This document shows, one piece after another, positions 33,601-42,599 of a stretch of 64,000 nt of DNA. The notes beneath the pieces are model-generated. The model was given only the letters and a program-made list of their open reading frames with translations, searched no databases and had not been told where the DNA came from. The translations under genes and the position numbers were made by a program. How positions within the stretch are numbered: position 1 is the stretch's first letter; every line of letters begins with the position of its first letter. The stretch comes from Actinernus sp. WN-2022 (taxonomy: Eukaryota; Cnidaria; Anthozoa; Actiniaria; Actinernidae): positions 135,000,022 to 135,064,021 of the forward strand of contig JAOWCC010001634.1 of assembly GCA_030867875.1 (NCBI GenBank), read 5' to 3'.

Positions 33601-35910
33601 TTCGGTTTCCACTAGCCAATCATGATCACAAGCGTTCACGTCATTTATATTCAAATGCTTAATGATGTTGCAACTATAGGCATCTTTTGTTAGCAACATG
33701 CCGCGATGAAAGCCAACAATGAGAAATGAAATCTAAAAATAACCCGGTCTGTAAAAACGCCGCATGACGAATGTATGACAGATGGACGCTCCGGGTAATG
33801 GGCTCCTGCTAACTGCTGTAACTTGAATTCTCGTGATCAATCTTGGTTCTTGTTCTTGTTCCTTCCCTTTCCCACATACAATTCACTATTTAAGCTGCTC
33901 AGTGGAATACTTGTGACACAGGCTGACAGTGTTATGTTAATTAATCTCTTAATCACTTAGGCACTTGGTGGTATTCCATCTCAAGTATATTTCCAGCGAG
34001 TATTGGCATGTAAGAACGCCAAGATTGCCCAAGGTCTGTCCTTCGCAGCAGCCTTTGGATGCATCTTCTTTGCCATTCCACCCGTTATTATCGGTGCTGT
34101 TGCCGCATGTACAGGTAAGACTGAAAAAGAAATCTTACTTTAAATGCGTATCTCATAAATTAATAACTGAGTCATTTTCATATTCTATAGAATGGAGAGA
34201 TACAGCGTTCTACACAGGTCCGGCCAACGCAACTAACGTAACCATTATCATCGATGGAGCTATGACCCTTCCCATGGTGCTTCAGTACCTCACACCCACG
34301 GCCGTGTCCTTCCTTGGTCTGGGTGCAGTATCAGCCGCTGTTATGTCGTCATCGGATTCCATCGTGCTCTCGGCTAGCACTATGCTCTCGCACAACATCT
34401 ACAAACTCGTCTTCAGACAGAAAGTGAATAATGAATCTCCGTTTAGTTAATAATATCTATCTCTCTTCGTTTTCATCTGTTACGTACATTTCCCATGTTT
34501 TCGGGAAATATAAGTAGATGTCGATCGATGTATATGTGAACTAGCTGTCCACAATGTAGCGATTTTATCAAACCTAAATTCGGTTCGTTAACTTTTACAT
34601 GTCCTCAGTTTGATGTTGCTTTTGTTTCGATCCGACTGACCTTACATCATTCCTGGAGATCACCGAAGAAGGAAGACAAGGCAACTTAACAGCTCTTGCA
34701 TACTTTTGTAAAATTGGGGTACTTTCCTTCTCTTTTTGCAGGCATCGGCACGAGAAATGAAGTGGGTGATGCGAGTGTCAATCATCGGCGTGGGTATTAT
34801 AGCAACGTCAATGTCCCTCGCTGTCAAGTCAGTTTACGTCCTGTCTGTCTTGAGTAGCGACATGGTATACGTCATCCTATTCCCTCAACTCCTGTCCGTC
34901 ATCTACATGGAGAAGATAGTCAACACCTATGGAGCAGCTCTCGGCTACATCGTTGGCCTCGTTCTTCGTATTCTAGCAGGTGAACCAGCCGTGGGTATCC
35001 AGCCTGTTATTATATATCCACTGTACAGTGAGACGGAAGGTCAGCTGTTCCCGTTCCGTACATTTTCCATGGTATGCTCCTTGATCACCATCAACGGTGT
35101 CTCGTATCTTACAAAGGTAAAAAAACAGCCCTATATGCTAGTAAGAAGTAGAAATTGACCTTACTCGACCAAGACGGCCGTCAAGTCAAGTCAAATTTTA
35201 TTTCATGAGATATTACAAGAGACATAGCTTACATAAAGCGTGGCCAGAAAGCCCAATAGAAACCCCAAGCCTTTTAATTTGGGCTCCGTTTTTACATAGA
35301 TATGGTAGAAAGACAAGGTGGCAGTGGTGGTGACAGAGCCATATTAAAAATAGATAGTATGATGTGTAGAAAGAGATATGGTACGAATTAGAATACTATC
35401 ATACGTATTCAGAAACACATAAGGGAGCCGGTTGAAACGTGTAACCGCCGCCCTATGCTCCGGATTATTCAGTGATTAAAAAGTACCATATTTGGAAAAT
35501 ACAGTCTAGTCTAGCGTGACAGTCTAGTCGAGACACAGTAGCCGGTTGCCATTTTATTCCATATGTGGTCTTTTTTATTCACTGGTTAATCCTGAGCATG
35601 GCACTAAAGCGAAGTATGGGCGCTAAACGTTGCAACTCTCTTATATGTTTCTGACGTATTTTTCCTTATCTTTAAGATTTTGTTTGAGAGAGGAATTCTG
35701 TCAAAAAGGTGGGATTTTCTACACTGCTTCGATGTCGAGGAAAAACCATTTGAGCTAACGTTAGAGGAGAAGGAAGAACGAAAGAAGTATGAGACTGAGG
35801 CAAAAGACAAATTTATTGATGCTGAGGACAAGGAAGATGCAAAGGAAAGGGAGAATGGGAAAAAGGAACACCGCCAGGTGAAGAAGAAGTTGCTTGAAGG
35901 GGAACATTAA
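27471..35910 (+). CDS. SLC5A7: High-affinity choline transporter homologue (SLC5A7/CHT1 type), 8 coding exons
   Basis: Sodium/solute symporter of the SLC5 family, a plasma-membrane protein. Vertebrate CHT1 takes up choline for acetylcholine synthesis. Exons: 27471-27633, 28894-29007, 30377-30681, 33186-33311, 33961-34114, 34191-34423, 34742-35116, 35677-35910. All introns are GT-AG, the phases agree, and the joined frame is 567 codons (human about 580). It aligns with human CHT1 from the first membrane helix to just after the last. The aromatic residues matching human Trp62 and Trp141 are kept (W57, W136), as is the [12 protein letters not shown] sodium-site helix. The residue matching Trp254 is Ser243, so choline binding may be altered. 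The C-terminal tail (about 515-567) is short and Lys/Glu-rich, unlike the vertebrate tail. A paralogue with another substrate is possible. Confidence 0.93.
27722..27887. repeat. Exact 24-bp direct repeats around the inverted exon fragment
   Basis: TATTTTTGTGGTTATGAGGT plus TGAC occurs at 27722-27745 and 27864-27887 without mismatch. The two copies bracket the inverted exon-3 fragment in intron 1, as expected from an insertion or template-switch event. Confidence 0.8.
27753..27840 (-). pseudogene. Inverted partial copy of exon 3 in intron 1
   Basis: The minus strand at 27773-27814 matches exon 3 (around 30541-30582) at 38 of 42 bases, coding [14 protein letters not shown] against [15 protein letters not shown] net 23-bp deletion follows, then ACGTTCTTTGGGGGAC matches exon 3 at 30610-30625 exactly. 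Weaker similarity extends to about 27840. The deletion breaks the frame, so it cannot serve as an exon. It shows that another copy of this gene region existed nearby. Confidence 0.75.
27981..28100. mobile_element. Foldback MITE in intron 1
   Basis: GGGCCGGGTTGTTCAAAGCC with CGATTAGTGTTAATC is inverted at the right end (GATTAGCACTAATCG to AACAACCCGGCCC). The arms are about 35 bp. A worn half copy lies at 28265-28326 (CCAGGATTAGCGCTAAT, AACAACTAGGCCC). Confidence 0.75.
28894..29007 (+). CDS. SLC5A7: Choline transporter coding exon 2
   Basis: Follows TTCTTTCTTTGCAG. Codes [16 protein letters not shown] and [15 protein letters not shown], including the tryptophan that matches human Trp62. Ends one base into codon 93, donor G|GTAATA. 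Confidence 0.93.
29147..30145. mobile_element. Candidate DNA transposon in intron 2 with GCGCC-type repeats
   Basis: The left end TACCGTGTTTGCTGGAGTA and the right end ACTCGAATAAACGCC/CGAGTAAATACGGTA are imperfect inverted repeats. A run of about 25-bp words of the form TCGAATAAACGCCCCTTCTC lies next to the left end (29178-29300). It is related in style to the element at 48055-48472. The frames inside (29289-29495, 29590-29835) are unrecognised. Confidence 0.5.
30377..30681 (+). CDS. SLC5A7: Choline transporter coding exon 3
   Basis: Follows CTATTTTAG. Codes [38 protein letters not shown] (W136 matches human Trp141) and [20 protein letters not shown]. Ends in phase 0 at donor G|GTAAGA. Confidence 0.94.
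31085..33126 (-). pseudogene. Ty3/gypsy retrotransposon remnant in intron 3, antisense
   Basis: Read from right to left. A probable LTR (about 32994-33126, with AATAAA) is followed by a GGCGACGACGAAAA leader. A gag-like frame (32623-32898) has [20 protein letters not shown] and HFFEAN. A degraded zinc-knuckle region follows, then a protease core [12 protein letters not shown] (31747-31995) and a reverse-transcriptase start (31097-31480) with [20 protein letters not shown] and [20 protein letters not shown]. Stops and frameshifts separate all parts. The element ends before the RT catalytic motif, so RNase H, integrase and the 3' LTR are missing. It lies entirely within the intron and opposes the host gene. 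Confidence 0.8.
33186..33311 (+). CDS. SLC5A7: Choline transporter coding exon 4
   Basis: Follows CTCTTTTCACAG. Codes [17 protein letters not shown] and the start of the next helix (MWLDFCLQM). Phase 0 at both ends, donor GTATGA. It contains an NIS sequon in the predicted extracellular loop. Confidence 0.92.
33312..33960 (+). other. Intron 4, no element recognised
   Basis: Ordinary intronic sequence. A GGTAATGGGCTCCTG word at about 33796 is shared with the MITE flanks at 39.3-40.2 kb. Confidence 0.6.
33961..34114 (+). CDS. SLC5A7: Choline transporter coding exon 5, carries Ser243
   Basis: Follows TCTTAATCACTTAG. Codes [20 protein letters not shown], then an alanine/phenylalanine-rich helix ([17 protein letters not shown]). 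Human CHT1 has IPWQ where this has IPSQ. Ends one base into a codon at G|GTAAGA. Confidence 0.94.
34191..34423 (+). CDS. SLC5A7: Choline transporter coding exon 6
   Basis: Preceded by a 76-bp intron ending TATTCTATAG. Codes an extracellular loop with NATNVT, then [20 protein letters not shown] and [18 protein letters not shown], the helix that carries SLC5 sodium ligands. Donor AAA|GTGAAT, phase 0. Confidence 0.95.
34742..35116 (+). CDS. SLC5A7: Choline transporter coding exon 7
   Basis: Follows TCTCTTTTTGCAG. Codes [57 protein letters not shown] and [15 protein letters not shown], all collinear with human CHT1. Donor AAG|GTAAAA, phase 0. Confidence 0.95.
35178..35460 (-). mobile_element. 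LINE 3' UTR fragment in intron 7
   Basis: The minus strand reads TTTCTATTGGGCTTTCTGGC, then AATAAAATTTGACTTGAC, ending in a TTGAC-type short repeat. This looks like the terminal 3' end of a LINE. No coding sequence is attached. Confidence 0.5.
35677..35910 (+). CDS. SLC5A7: Choline transporter terminal coding exon 8
   Basis: Follows TTTTTCCTTATCTTTAAG. Codes [20 protein letters not shown] and then a charged tail of about 50 residues made mostly of Lys, Glu and Asp, ending KKLLEGEH and TAA. The vertebrate tail with its endocytosis signal is not recognisable. Confidence 0.88.
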   Translation: MLFERGILSKRWDFLHCFDVEEKPFELTLEEKEERKKYETEAKDKFIDAEDKEDAKERENGKKEHRQVKKKLLEGEH

Positions 35911-36044
35911 TTGAGATAAAGAGTCTTTATTGCACACTATTTACAGATTGTTTAATTACAATACATGTAAATATATTATATAAGGAAAAAAGGAAATGGA
36001 TTATATGTTTTAGAGGAAATGTGTGTAGTGGTCAATATAATGTG

Positions 36045-36050
36045 AATAAA
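36045..36050 (+). terminator. Candidate poly(A) signal of the choline transporter
   Basis: AATAAA 135 bp after the stop codon, in AT-rich 3' flank. No competing full signal was seen closer to the stop. Confidence 0.45.
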
Positions 36051-36469
36051 CTGATGTAGACGGTAAAGATCTTAAACATGCATGGACCCGCACTATAAAA
36101 GGGAAAATACCGTCGCCCTTAGGGCCGATTCTGAATTTGAATTTCAAATTCAGAACGATCAAGCAAGTAAGAACCTAATCAATCTTCTTCTGTTTATAGA
36201 ATACTAAATTGCTGAAGCTAAAATTAAGCCAAGAAAGGTTAAACAGCAGGGAGCTAGTTGCTCAGTTATCCCTGTCAATAGCGTTTTAGAACCTTTTACA
36301 AACTCCTTAGTGTATTTTAAGACATTCAAATTTTCGATTTGAATTTCGCGCGATACCATATTCACCCAAGCGGAGCATCACATGTTTCAGAGCTTTGAAC
36401 CGAGAGCTGTTCACTTGACAAAGGCTGATTGACAAGTGATCGAAGGTGTTTCAACCTGAGCCCCATTTA

Positions 36470-38104
36470 ATAAAAGACTTGTAAACTACAAGTCTGGCTA
36501 TTGTTTCAGTGGCAGAAAACAATGACCAGGGGTCAATTCAATAAAACTTTTACACTTGTAATTTACAAGCCGGACCCTTGTATTTATAAGCGCAGGCAAA
36601 ATCGAGTTCAATAAACATCATTACAAGTCCATGCTACAAGTGTCCGACTTGGAGTTACAGGTGGAGCGCTACACCTGTAAATTGTGCTAAGTTGTCAATG
36701 CAATAAAACGTTTAACAACAGTCCGACTTGTAGTTCTACAAGAGTTCGACTTGTAAACTACAAGTGCAAATTACAAGTCACAAGTCACTTGTAAACCTTG
36801 AATAGGTCTTGTAAAGAGCGTTCATTCAGTATGTCGTCTTCGAGTGAGGAAGAGCGAGACGAGCTATTAATCGTTTGAATAATACGAGGGCCTAGAAATT
36901 TTGAGGGAAGACGGCTTTTTAACATCGATAACCCGCGTGAATTTCGGGAGAAGTTTCGTCTCCCTGTGGACGCTTTTAAGCATCTACTGACGGTAGTGGG
37001 CCCGCGAATAGAGCGTAGAACTTGACGAAACAGGGCACTAACCGCGCGTGAGCAGCTGTTAGTATTTCTCCACTTCCTCGGTACAAATTCATTCTACCAC
37101 GTAATGCACTCGTGTCATGGCATTTCCACGTCAACAGTATTGAATATCATAAACCGCGTTGTTCCAGCAGTACTTAGTCTCAAGCGTCAGTTCATACGGT
37201 GGTAACCTGAGTATCAGGCCTAATGGGGGGAGGGGAAAGGAGGGGGAAGGAGGGAGAATGAGCCTGATACTCAGGTTAATACGGTTGCCTGAGCAGCCTC
37301 TAAATACCGCCGCTAAATTCAGAGACATAGCTGGGTGATGGGTTTCCCTGTGTGGTAGGATGTGTTGATGGAACCCACGTCCCTGTAAATTACCCATACA
37401 ATTATGAAGATGCCTACGTAAACCGCCATCATTCCAAATCTCTACACTAGGCGAAAATGTATATTTAAGGTAGTTTGAAAGGTACCAAAGGGCGACTGAA
37501 ATGTCAGATTTCGTGTCCTTTACTGTAACTTTAAGAATCCTTAAAGTTAATATTTAATGACCTTTATATGAGTTCTTAAAGAACTCTATGAGTTCTTAAA
37601 GAACGCTATGGTGTCAGGGCCAGACTACACCATCTACTTCTGTCCTGGAAGGTGGCATGATTCACGAGTGCTGAAAGAAAGCAATTTGTGGACTGCCTTT
37701 AATCAGCAGGGGCGTAGACCATTCCCAGGATCAGTAATTCTAGGTGACTCCGCCTACACCTGCAACGAGTGGTTGACCCCTTTTAGAGGAGATGTAGAAG
37801 AGCCCGCCTTAGATTCAATGAGGAACATAAGAAAACTAAATGCACCATCGAAAGGGCCTATGGCGTTATGTTATCAAGATTCTACTCCATACAGAACGGC
37901 ATCAAGGTCAGAAGCATGACAAGAGCTGCCGAACTTGTCCAGTGTGCAGTGATACTGTACAACCTCTGCATCCGATTCAACGATAATGGCGCCGATCTGC
38001 TTCACAACGCATATTTTGCAATTGTCATTGGCGAAAATGAGTTTGGCGAACATGTAGACAACCAAGAGGATAGAAGGCAGCAGCTACTGCAGTACTTCCT
38101 CTAA
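36470..38104 (+). pseudogene. PIF/Harbinger transposase (HARBI1-like) remnant
   Basis: A left region (36470-36830) holds many copies of the palindromic word ACTTGTAAACTACAAGT and begins near GGGTCAATTCAATAAA, as expected for Harbinger ends with transposase sites. The coding part follows in broken frames: NPREFREKFRLPVDAFKHL, REQLLVFLHFLGTNSFYHV, FPCVVGCVDGTHVPVNYP (first catalytic Asp, about 37365), FPGSVILGDSAYTCNEWL (second Asp, about 37748) and KTKCTIERAYGVMLSRF (Glu, about 37851). The frame shifts near 37800, and stops occur in the first half. About 160 bp between 37440 and 37605 has no match and could be an intron or an insertion. The partner Myb-like gene was not found. Confidence 0.8.
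37203..37278. mobile_element. 76-bp hairpin insertion inside the Harbinger gene
   Basis: TAACCTGAGTATCAGGC and its exact complement GCCTGATACTCAGGTTA enclose a purine-rich centre of G and A runs. It interrupts the transposase reading FIR(W/L)PEQ, and ATACGGT is duplicated on both sides (37195-37201 and 37280-37286). Confidence 0.75.
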
Positions 38105-38286
38105 GGTTTAAGAAATGATACATGTAAAGGACACATGAACAGATCGTCGAAAGAACAATTGAAAGTGCAATCCAAATAACAACAGTCAAGCGATTGACAG
38201 ACGTTATATTTGACTGACGTTATCGGTTATATCAAGTACCAACGGGTACTCATAGCGCAAGGAAAATAAGAGAAAATAAAGGCTAC

Positions 38287-38393
38287 TTTCCATATCGACG
38301 TAACAGGTGTTTGCGTCGTGACTCAAACACTAGAAAATGCAGTGCCAAAGTGAAATCGCAATGTGTTACGTCCCGGATACGTCGATATGGAAA
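38287..38393. mobile_element. Small foldback MITE
   Basis: Ends TTTCCATATCGACGTAAC and GATACGTCGATATGGAAA are inverted repeats with few mismatches. Confidence 0.65.
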
Positions 38394-38760
38394 ACAGCAT
38401 TAATATGACTCAATAGAACGCGAAGTCCAAATCCTAAGTACTGAAAACATGTTACTTAGCTTACGTATTTTCTATTTAGGCTTTAGCTGAAAGTCGAATG
38501 ATTTTTATTCTTAATTCTAGAAGTCCATTCAGGTTATAAGCCGCACGGAATAAGCCTTATGTCCCGATATTTCGGCAGTGTTACGGTAACGCCCTATTTT
38601 CGGTTTACATAATATGAAAATAAGAATAAGAAGCTAAGGTAACGATTTTATTTCTCTTGCGTATTTCACTTTATCGTGGAAATTGCTTGACTTTTAAATC
38701 AAAGATAACTGGCTAGGGCTTATAGGCACTTTAAACATTTCAGTTTAATTTGAATTTCAC

Positions 38761-38934
38761 GCGATAAGCAATCAGTAGGGAGCACTCAAGCGATCAGTAA
38801 TCAGTAGGGAGCACTCAAGCGATCAGCAATCAGTAGGGAGCGCTCAAGCGATCAGTAATCAGTAGGGAGCGCTCAAGCGATCAGTAATCAGTAGGGAGCA
38901 CTCAAGCGATCAGTAATCAGTAGGGAGCACTCAA
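38761..38934 (+). repeat. 29-bp minisatellite, six copies
   Basis: Unit GCGATCAGTAATCAGTAGGG followed by AGCACTCAA. Copies start at 38761, 38790, 38819, 38848, 38877 and 38906 and differ by only a few substitutions (GCACTC or GCGCTC). Shorter ACTCAAGC words follow. Confidence 0.9.
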
Positions 38935-39295
38935 GAACTCAAGCACTCAAGCACTCAATCACGGAGATGTTCACACGACAAAGCGGTATTTTCTCGGTGT
39001 ATACGTAAGAAACCCGAATTTGTAGGGTTGCCTGAAATTACAAACTAAAGCGATACTTTTTTAGAACGAAAATACTCACAAGTATTCCACCATCAACTAT
39101 ATAAACAATAATTTGCGTCTGGGAAGAATTGAAACAAGCCCTGTGCCAAACCCAGCCTGGTTTTCACTAGCAACGCAAGCACAAGCGCGAGCACAAGAGT
39201 TAAGTGAAAACGAACCGTGCAATTAGCGCAAGACTCGCTGGTCACTTGTCTCTTTGTGTAGCGGTCAATAATCTCCTGGTTATGGGCTCCTGTAA

Positions 39296-39438
39296 TAGCG
39301 ATACGTACTGCCACGTCACCATTGCCATTAATGTACCAACCACAGATCCATTGGTTCCTGACACAAAGCGGCCTTTTGAAATCATGGTTGGTACATTAGC
39401 ATAACAATTGCGATGTTAATCAACATGAAGTATCGCTA
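39296..39438. mobile_element. Foldback MITE
   Basis: TAGCGATAC and GTATCGCTA at the ends. An inner perfect pair, TAATGTACCAACCA (39329-39342) and its complement (39385-39398). Confidence 0.6.
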
Positions 39439-39456
39439 TATATAGGCAGGAGGCTA

Positions 39457-39776
39457 TTACCAGGAGCGTCCACATATACTATATACGTGAGTCAGCGTAT
39501 GACCGGTTTGAGCTATTTTTAGAACATGTTTCCCGGGTAACTGCCTTCTGACTCTGCTGCGATCGTGCATATGCTTGCCGTAATTATCGAGATTAAGACT
39601 GATCTATTAATTGTTCTTTGAGGTGATTTTAATAACGCTGCATTGTCCTGACTATGGTTTGATTGGATTCCCAAAGTGTGGGCACGTGAACTCCCGTGAG
39701 ATCTGTTCTGAATATAGCTCAATCTGGTTATACGCTGACTCACAGACCTAGTATGGCAGACGTACGCTCCTGGTAA
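39457..39776. mobile_element. MITE with ~66-bp terminal inverted repeats
   Basis: The left end TTACCAGGAGCGTCC, continuing to GTGAGTCAGCGTATGACC, is inverted at the right end (GGTTATACGCTGACTCAC to TACGCTCCTGGTAA). The minus-strand frame 39519-39818 is fortuitous. Confidence 0.75.
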
Positions 39777-40053
39777 TGGGCTCCTGGTATAAGTAATCAT
39801 ACAATATTTCGAATGCAATTTGCATTGGGATTAATTCGTACGAGTGGGTTTTTCAAAGAGTATCATAATTGAGTGAGCCTGTAGTCGAGTGTGAATTGAA
39901 GGAGAAAACCGTATAAATACCTGTTAATTATATACTCAACACAATTTCTTCATTCGGAGAATCTTCAGAAATACCATGAAACTCAAAACACTATTTACAT
40001 ACATGTACATGAGTAATGCTAATGAGATGTTAATGTTTAGTGCTGTACGTACT

Positions 40054-40157
40054 GTCTCAAAAACGAGGAGTGGTGTTTTATAACATTTACAAACACGAGG
40101 GTGTAGCCCGAGTTTTTGTAGATCTGATAAAACACCGCTGCTAGTTGTTTTTGACAC
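40054..40157. repeat. Foldback repeat
   Basis: GTCTCAAAAACGAGGAGTGG and an inner CGAGGGTGTAGCCCGAG are self-complementary with AACACCGCTGCTAGTTGTTT at the right end. Confidence 0.55.
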
Positions 40158-41322
40158 GGCTTCAAAAGAGTCGATGTATAGAGTCATGTAATTCAGTTAT
40201 GGGCTCCTGGTTATTTTGGCGATACAACCTATTTCGGCGGAGAAAATCGAAGTTAAAGTTCATGTAAATGACGACCGTATCTATATCACATTAAACACAG
40301 TTAACCATTAATTTCTTTTTTCCTCATGAATTATTAATGAGTTTTTGTATTGCTGTTACCACAGCGAGGTAAAGTATGTTTTAAGCATTCGGAAATTACC
40401 GGGAAATACTTCGGTTTTTTCAGGAAATCTTCGGGATAAATCCTCCTCAAAAACATGATTGTGAACAACTTTACGTACTTTGATTCATTCTGAAGCTTTT
40501 GTTTTCCAATTAGAGATTGTCAAATTCCTGATTTTGGGTGCAACTGCGCTCAGCCAATCAGAATCGATACATTTTGCCGAAGAGTATATTCAACAAGAGG
40601 CTGCACGCTGCCTGAATTCCGGCGTATCTTTTGGAAAGGTGTAACGCGGATGCTCTCATGCACCCGCGTGTTTGGCAATTTACGAATGCACAGTCAATCA
40701 GGTACTGACGAAAGTACGCACACACAGTCGATCTGATTTAAAACTCCACACGAGTCAGAACACGAGTGAACATAAGTAGAACACGAGCGACTTCATGTAA
40801 GCCAGGGTACCCTAGGATAACACATGAGGATCTGATCTAAAACTCCACATGAGTCAGAACACGAGTGCACTAGAACTTCATAATTTAATTTGAAAAATAT
40901 ATAATAAGAAAAATAATTGTGTTATCGTCTTAGTTGTTTTTGTTTACCTGTGATATCAGTGCGGTACCCTCTCTATGTATTTTCGGGATACATGTGTTAT
41001 CCTAGGCCCTGGCCCAGTGGTTTTCTGGTACTGTTATCAGCAAAACCTCTCTGTAAATGCTATTTTCCACGTCCAATCTGGATTGTCGATCGTTCTAAAA
41101 CAGCGTTTTTAATTAAAAGATAGGTTGCCCTCCAGCACCAATGGCAATACCTTAGCTTTCCCATGGGGATTATGATCTCAAGCCAATCGTTAACGAAGTA
41201 TTATACCAGCACGTAACTGTTTCCTGCAAACGGCTTATTTGTCCCACTTCGAGGGCAGATGTGGAGTAATCAGACTAGATACAGGTGATGCATAGATCGC
41301 CATATCGGTAGTACTTAAAAAA
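40158..41322. other. No gene seen; one ~99-bp direct duplication
   Basis: GATCTGATYTAAAACTCCAC followed by GAGTCAGAACACGAGTG occurs at about 40730 and 40829. The rest shows no recognisable content. Confidence 0.45.
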
Positions 41323-41390
41323 GTATCAAGACAGAGGTCTGTGTTATCTGCCGAAGCGGAAGGCTGATAACACACACCGAGGTCTTGATA
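41323..41390. repeat. Foldback hairpin
   Basis: TATCAAGACAGAGGTCTGTG/TTATC pairs with GATAACACACACCGAGGTCT/TGATA around a GCCGAAGCGGAAGGC centre. Confidence 0.6.
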
Positions 41391-42009
41391 ATTTTTTTCT
41401 ATCATGCATGAGAAAACTGAATTCAGTAATTGTTTTATTATACATTTTAAGGTGATGGTTAACCCTTATTCAGCATTAAACAGGTTAAATGGTGTAATTC
41501 TAAAGTTATTAATCAGATCAGGCCTCACTGAATTGGTAGAGACATAACTTTATTTAGAGAAATCGATTCAACAAATTGATTTGTTGCCATGGTAACCGTG
41601 CCTTTGTGACAAATTCTGTGTTTCTGAAAATGGGATGATTAACTACTAACTAGGAAGGGGTCTGTGCAATGAATTATTAGGTTTATGATTTTTTTGTTGA
41701 TTTTAAGGTAGCAATTCAATGTTTCCATGGCAACATAAGCTAAATACGCAATACCCAAACACTGACAATTCATTGCATAGGTCTTCATGATCAGGAACTG
41801 GGCATATGCTGAAAATTTCATCGAGAAATATTAAATTGGTTATTATTATTGTTAATGTCTAAAATACATGAAAATGAAATATCTTAGGTTAAATAATTGA
41901 GTGCTTGATCACAAGTATGGCCCTACCAGTACAAAAACTGTTCAGATTTGAAGAATTAAGGTATTGTCACCAACCTTATAGCCTACACAACAGTCTAAAT
42001 AAGTTCCAA

Positions 42010-42400
42010 GTCATTTAAAATACACTTTCGCAGTGTCACTTAAATGTTCCCAATTTAGTTTTACCTTCGTTGGTGGAACATATGCTGCTTCAACAACTGG
42101 AAGTACAAATTTCACTTCGATATTCTTTGAAGTAGAGACTTTTGGTGTTACTTTCCTTCTGGGCCTTTTCAGCTTCTTGTGTGACTTGAGTTCAGGTTTA
42201 GAACTCAGACCAAAAGCTCCCGAACCATAGGAATCCTTGTCAGACTTGGCCTTTTGTTTAGCCCTCTAAGTGCGTGCCTGCGCTCACGATACTTTTTGCT
42301 GACTTTGTACCCTGCAGTGCATAAACGTGTTGAGTCCTCCCTGCGAAGAACTTTCATCGTATTCCTCCCAGGGTCTAACTCCACAATATTACATTAGTAG
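42010..42400 (-). pseudogene. Unrecognised lysine-rich coding remnant
   Basis: The minus strand reads EDSTRLCTAGYKVSKKYRER, RHALRG, then after a one-base frameshift KQKAKSDKDSYGSGAFGLSS, KPELKSHKKLKRPRRKV and VKFVLPVVEAAYVPPTKVKL, ending in a stop near 42010. The composition and the continuity across one frameshift suggest real former coding sequence. I do not recognise the family. It may belong to a transposon. Confidence 0.4.
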
Positions 42401-42599
42401 TACTGCTTTGCTAGCTGAACCAGTGTTGAAAACCCCAACAGTTTCACAAACAGCAATTACTTCCCTGCGCTTTTCGCAAATTAAAGCGATTTTAGGGCAT
42501 TTTTGCCACAGCTGGCTATTTATAGCCTCATTCGATTCTGATTTTGTGTTAGGCCCTTTAAACAACGTCCTAACAAATCATTAGCAAAAAAAAGCAATC

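Noticed and set aside
38761..38934. Six regularly repeated 29-bp units, CRISPR-like at first sight
   Set aside because: The units are directly adjacent with no variable spacers and the context is eukaryotic; it is a minisatellite.
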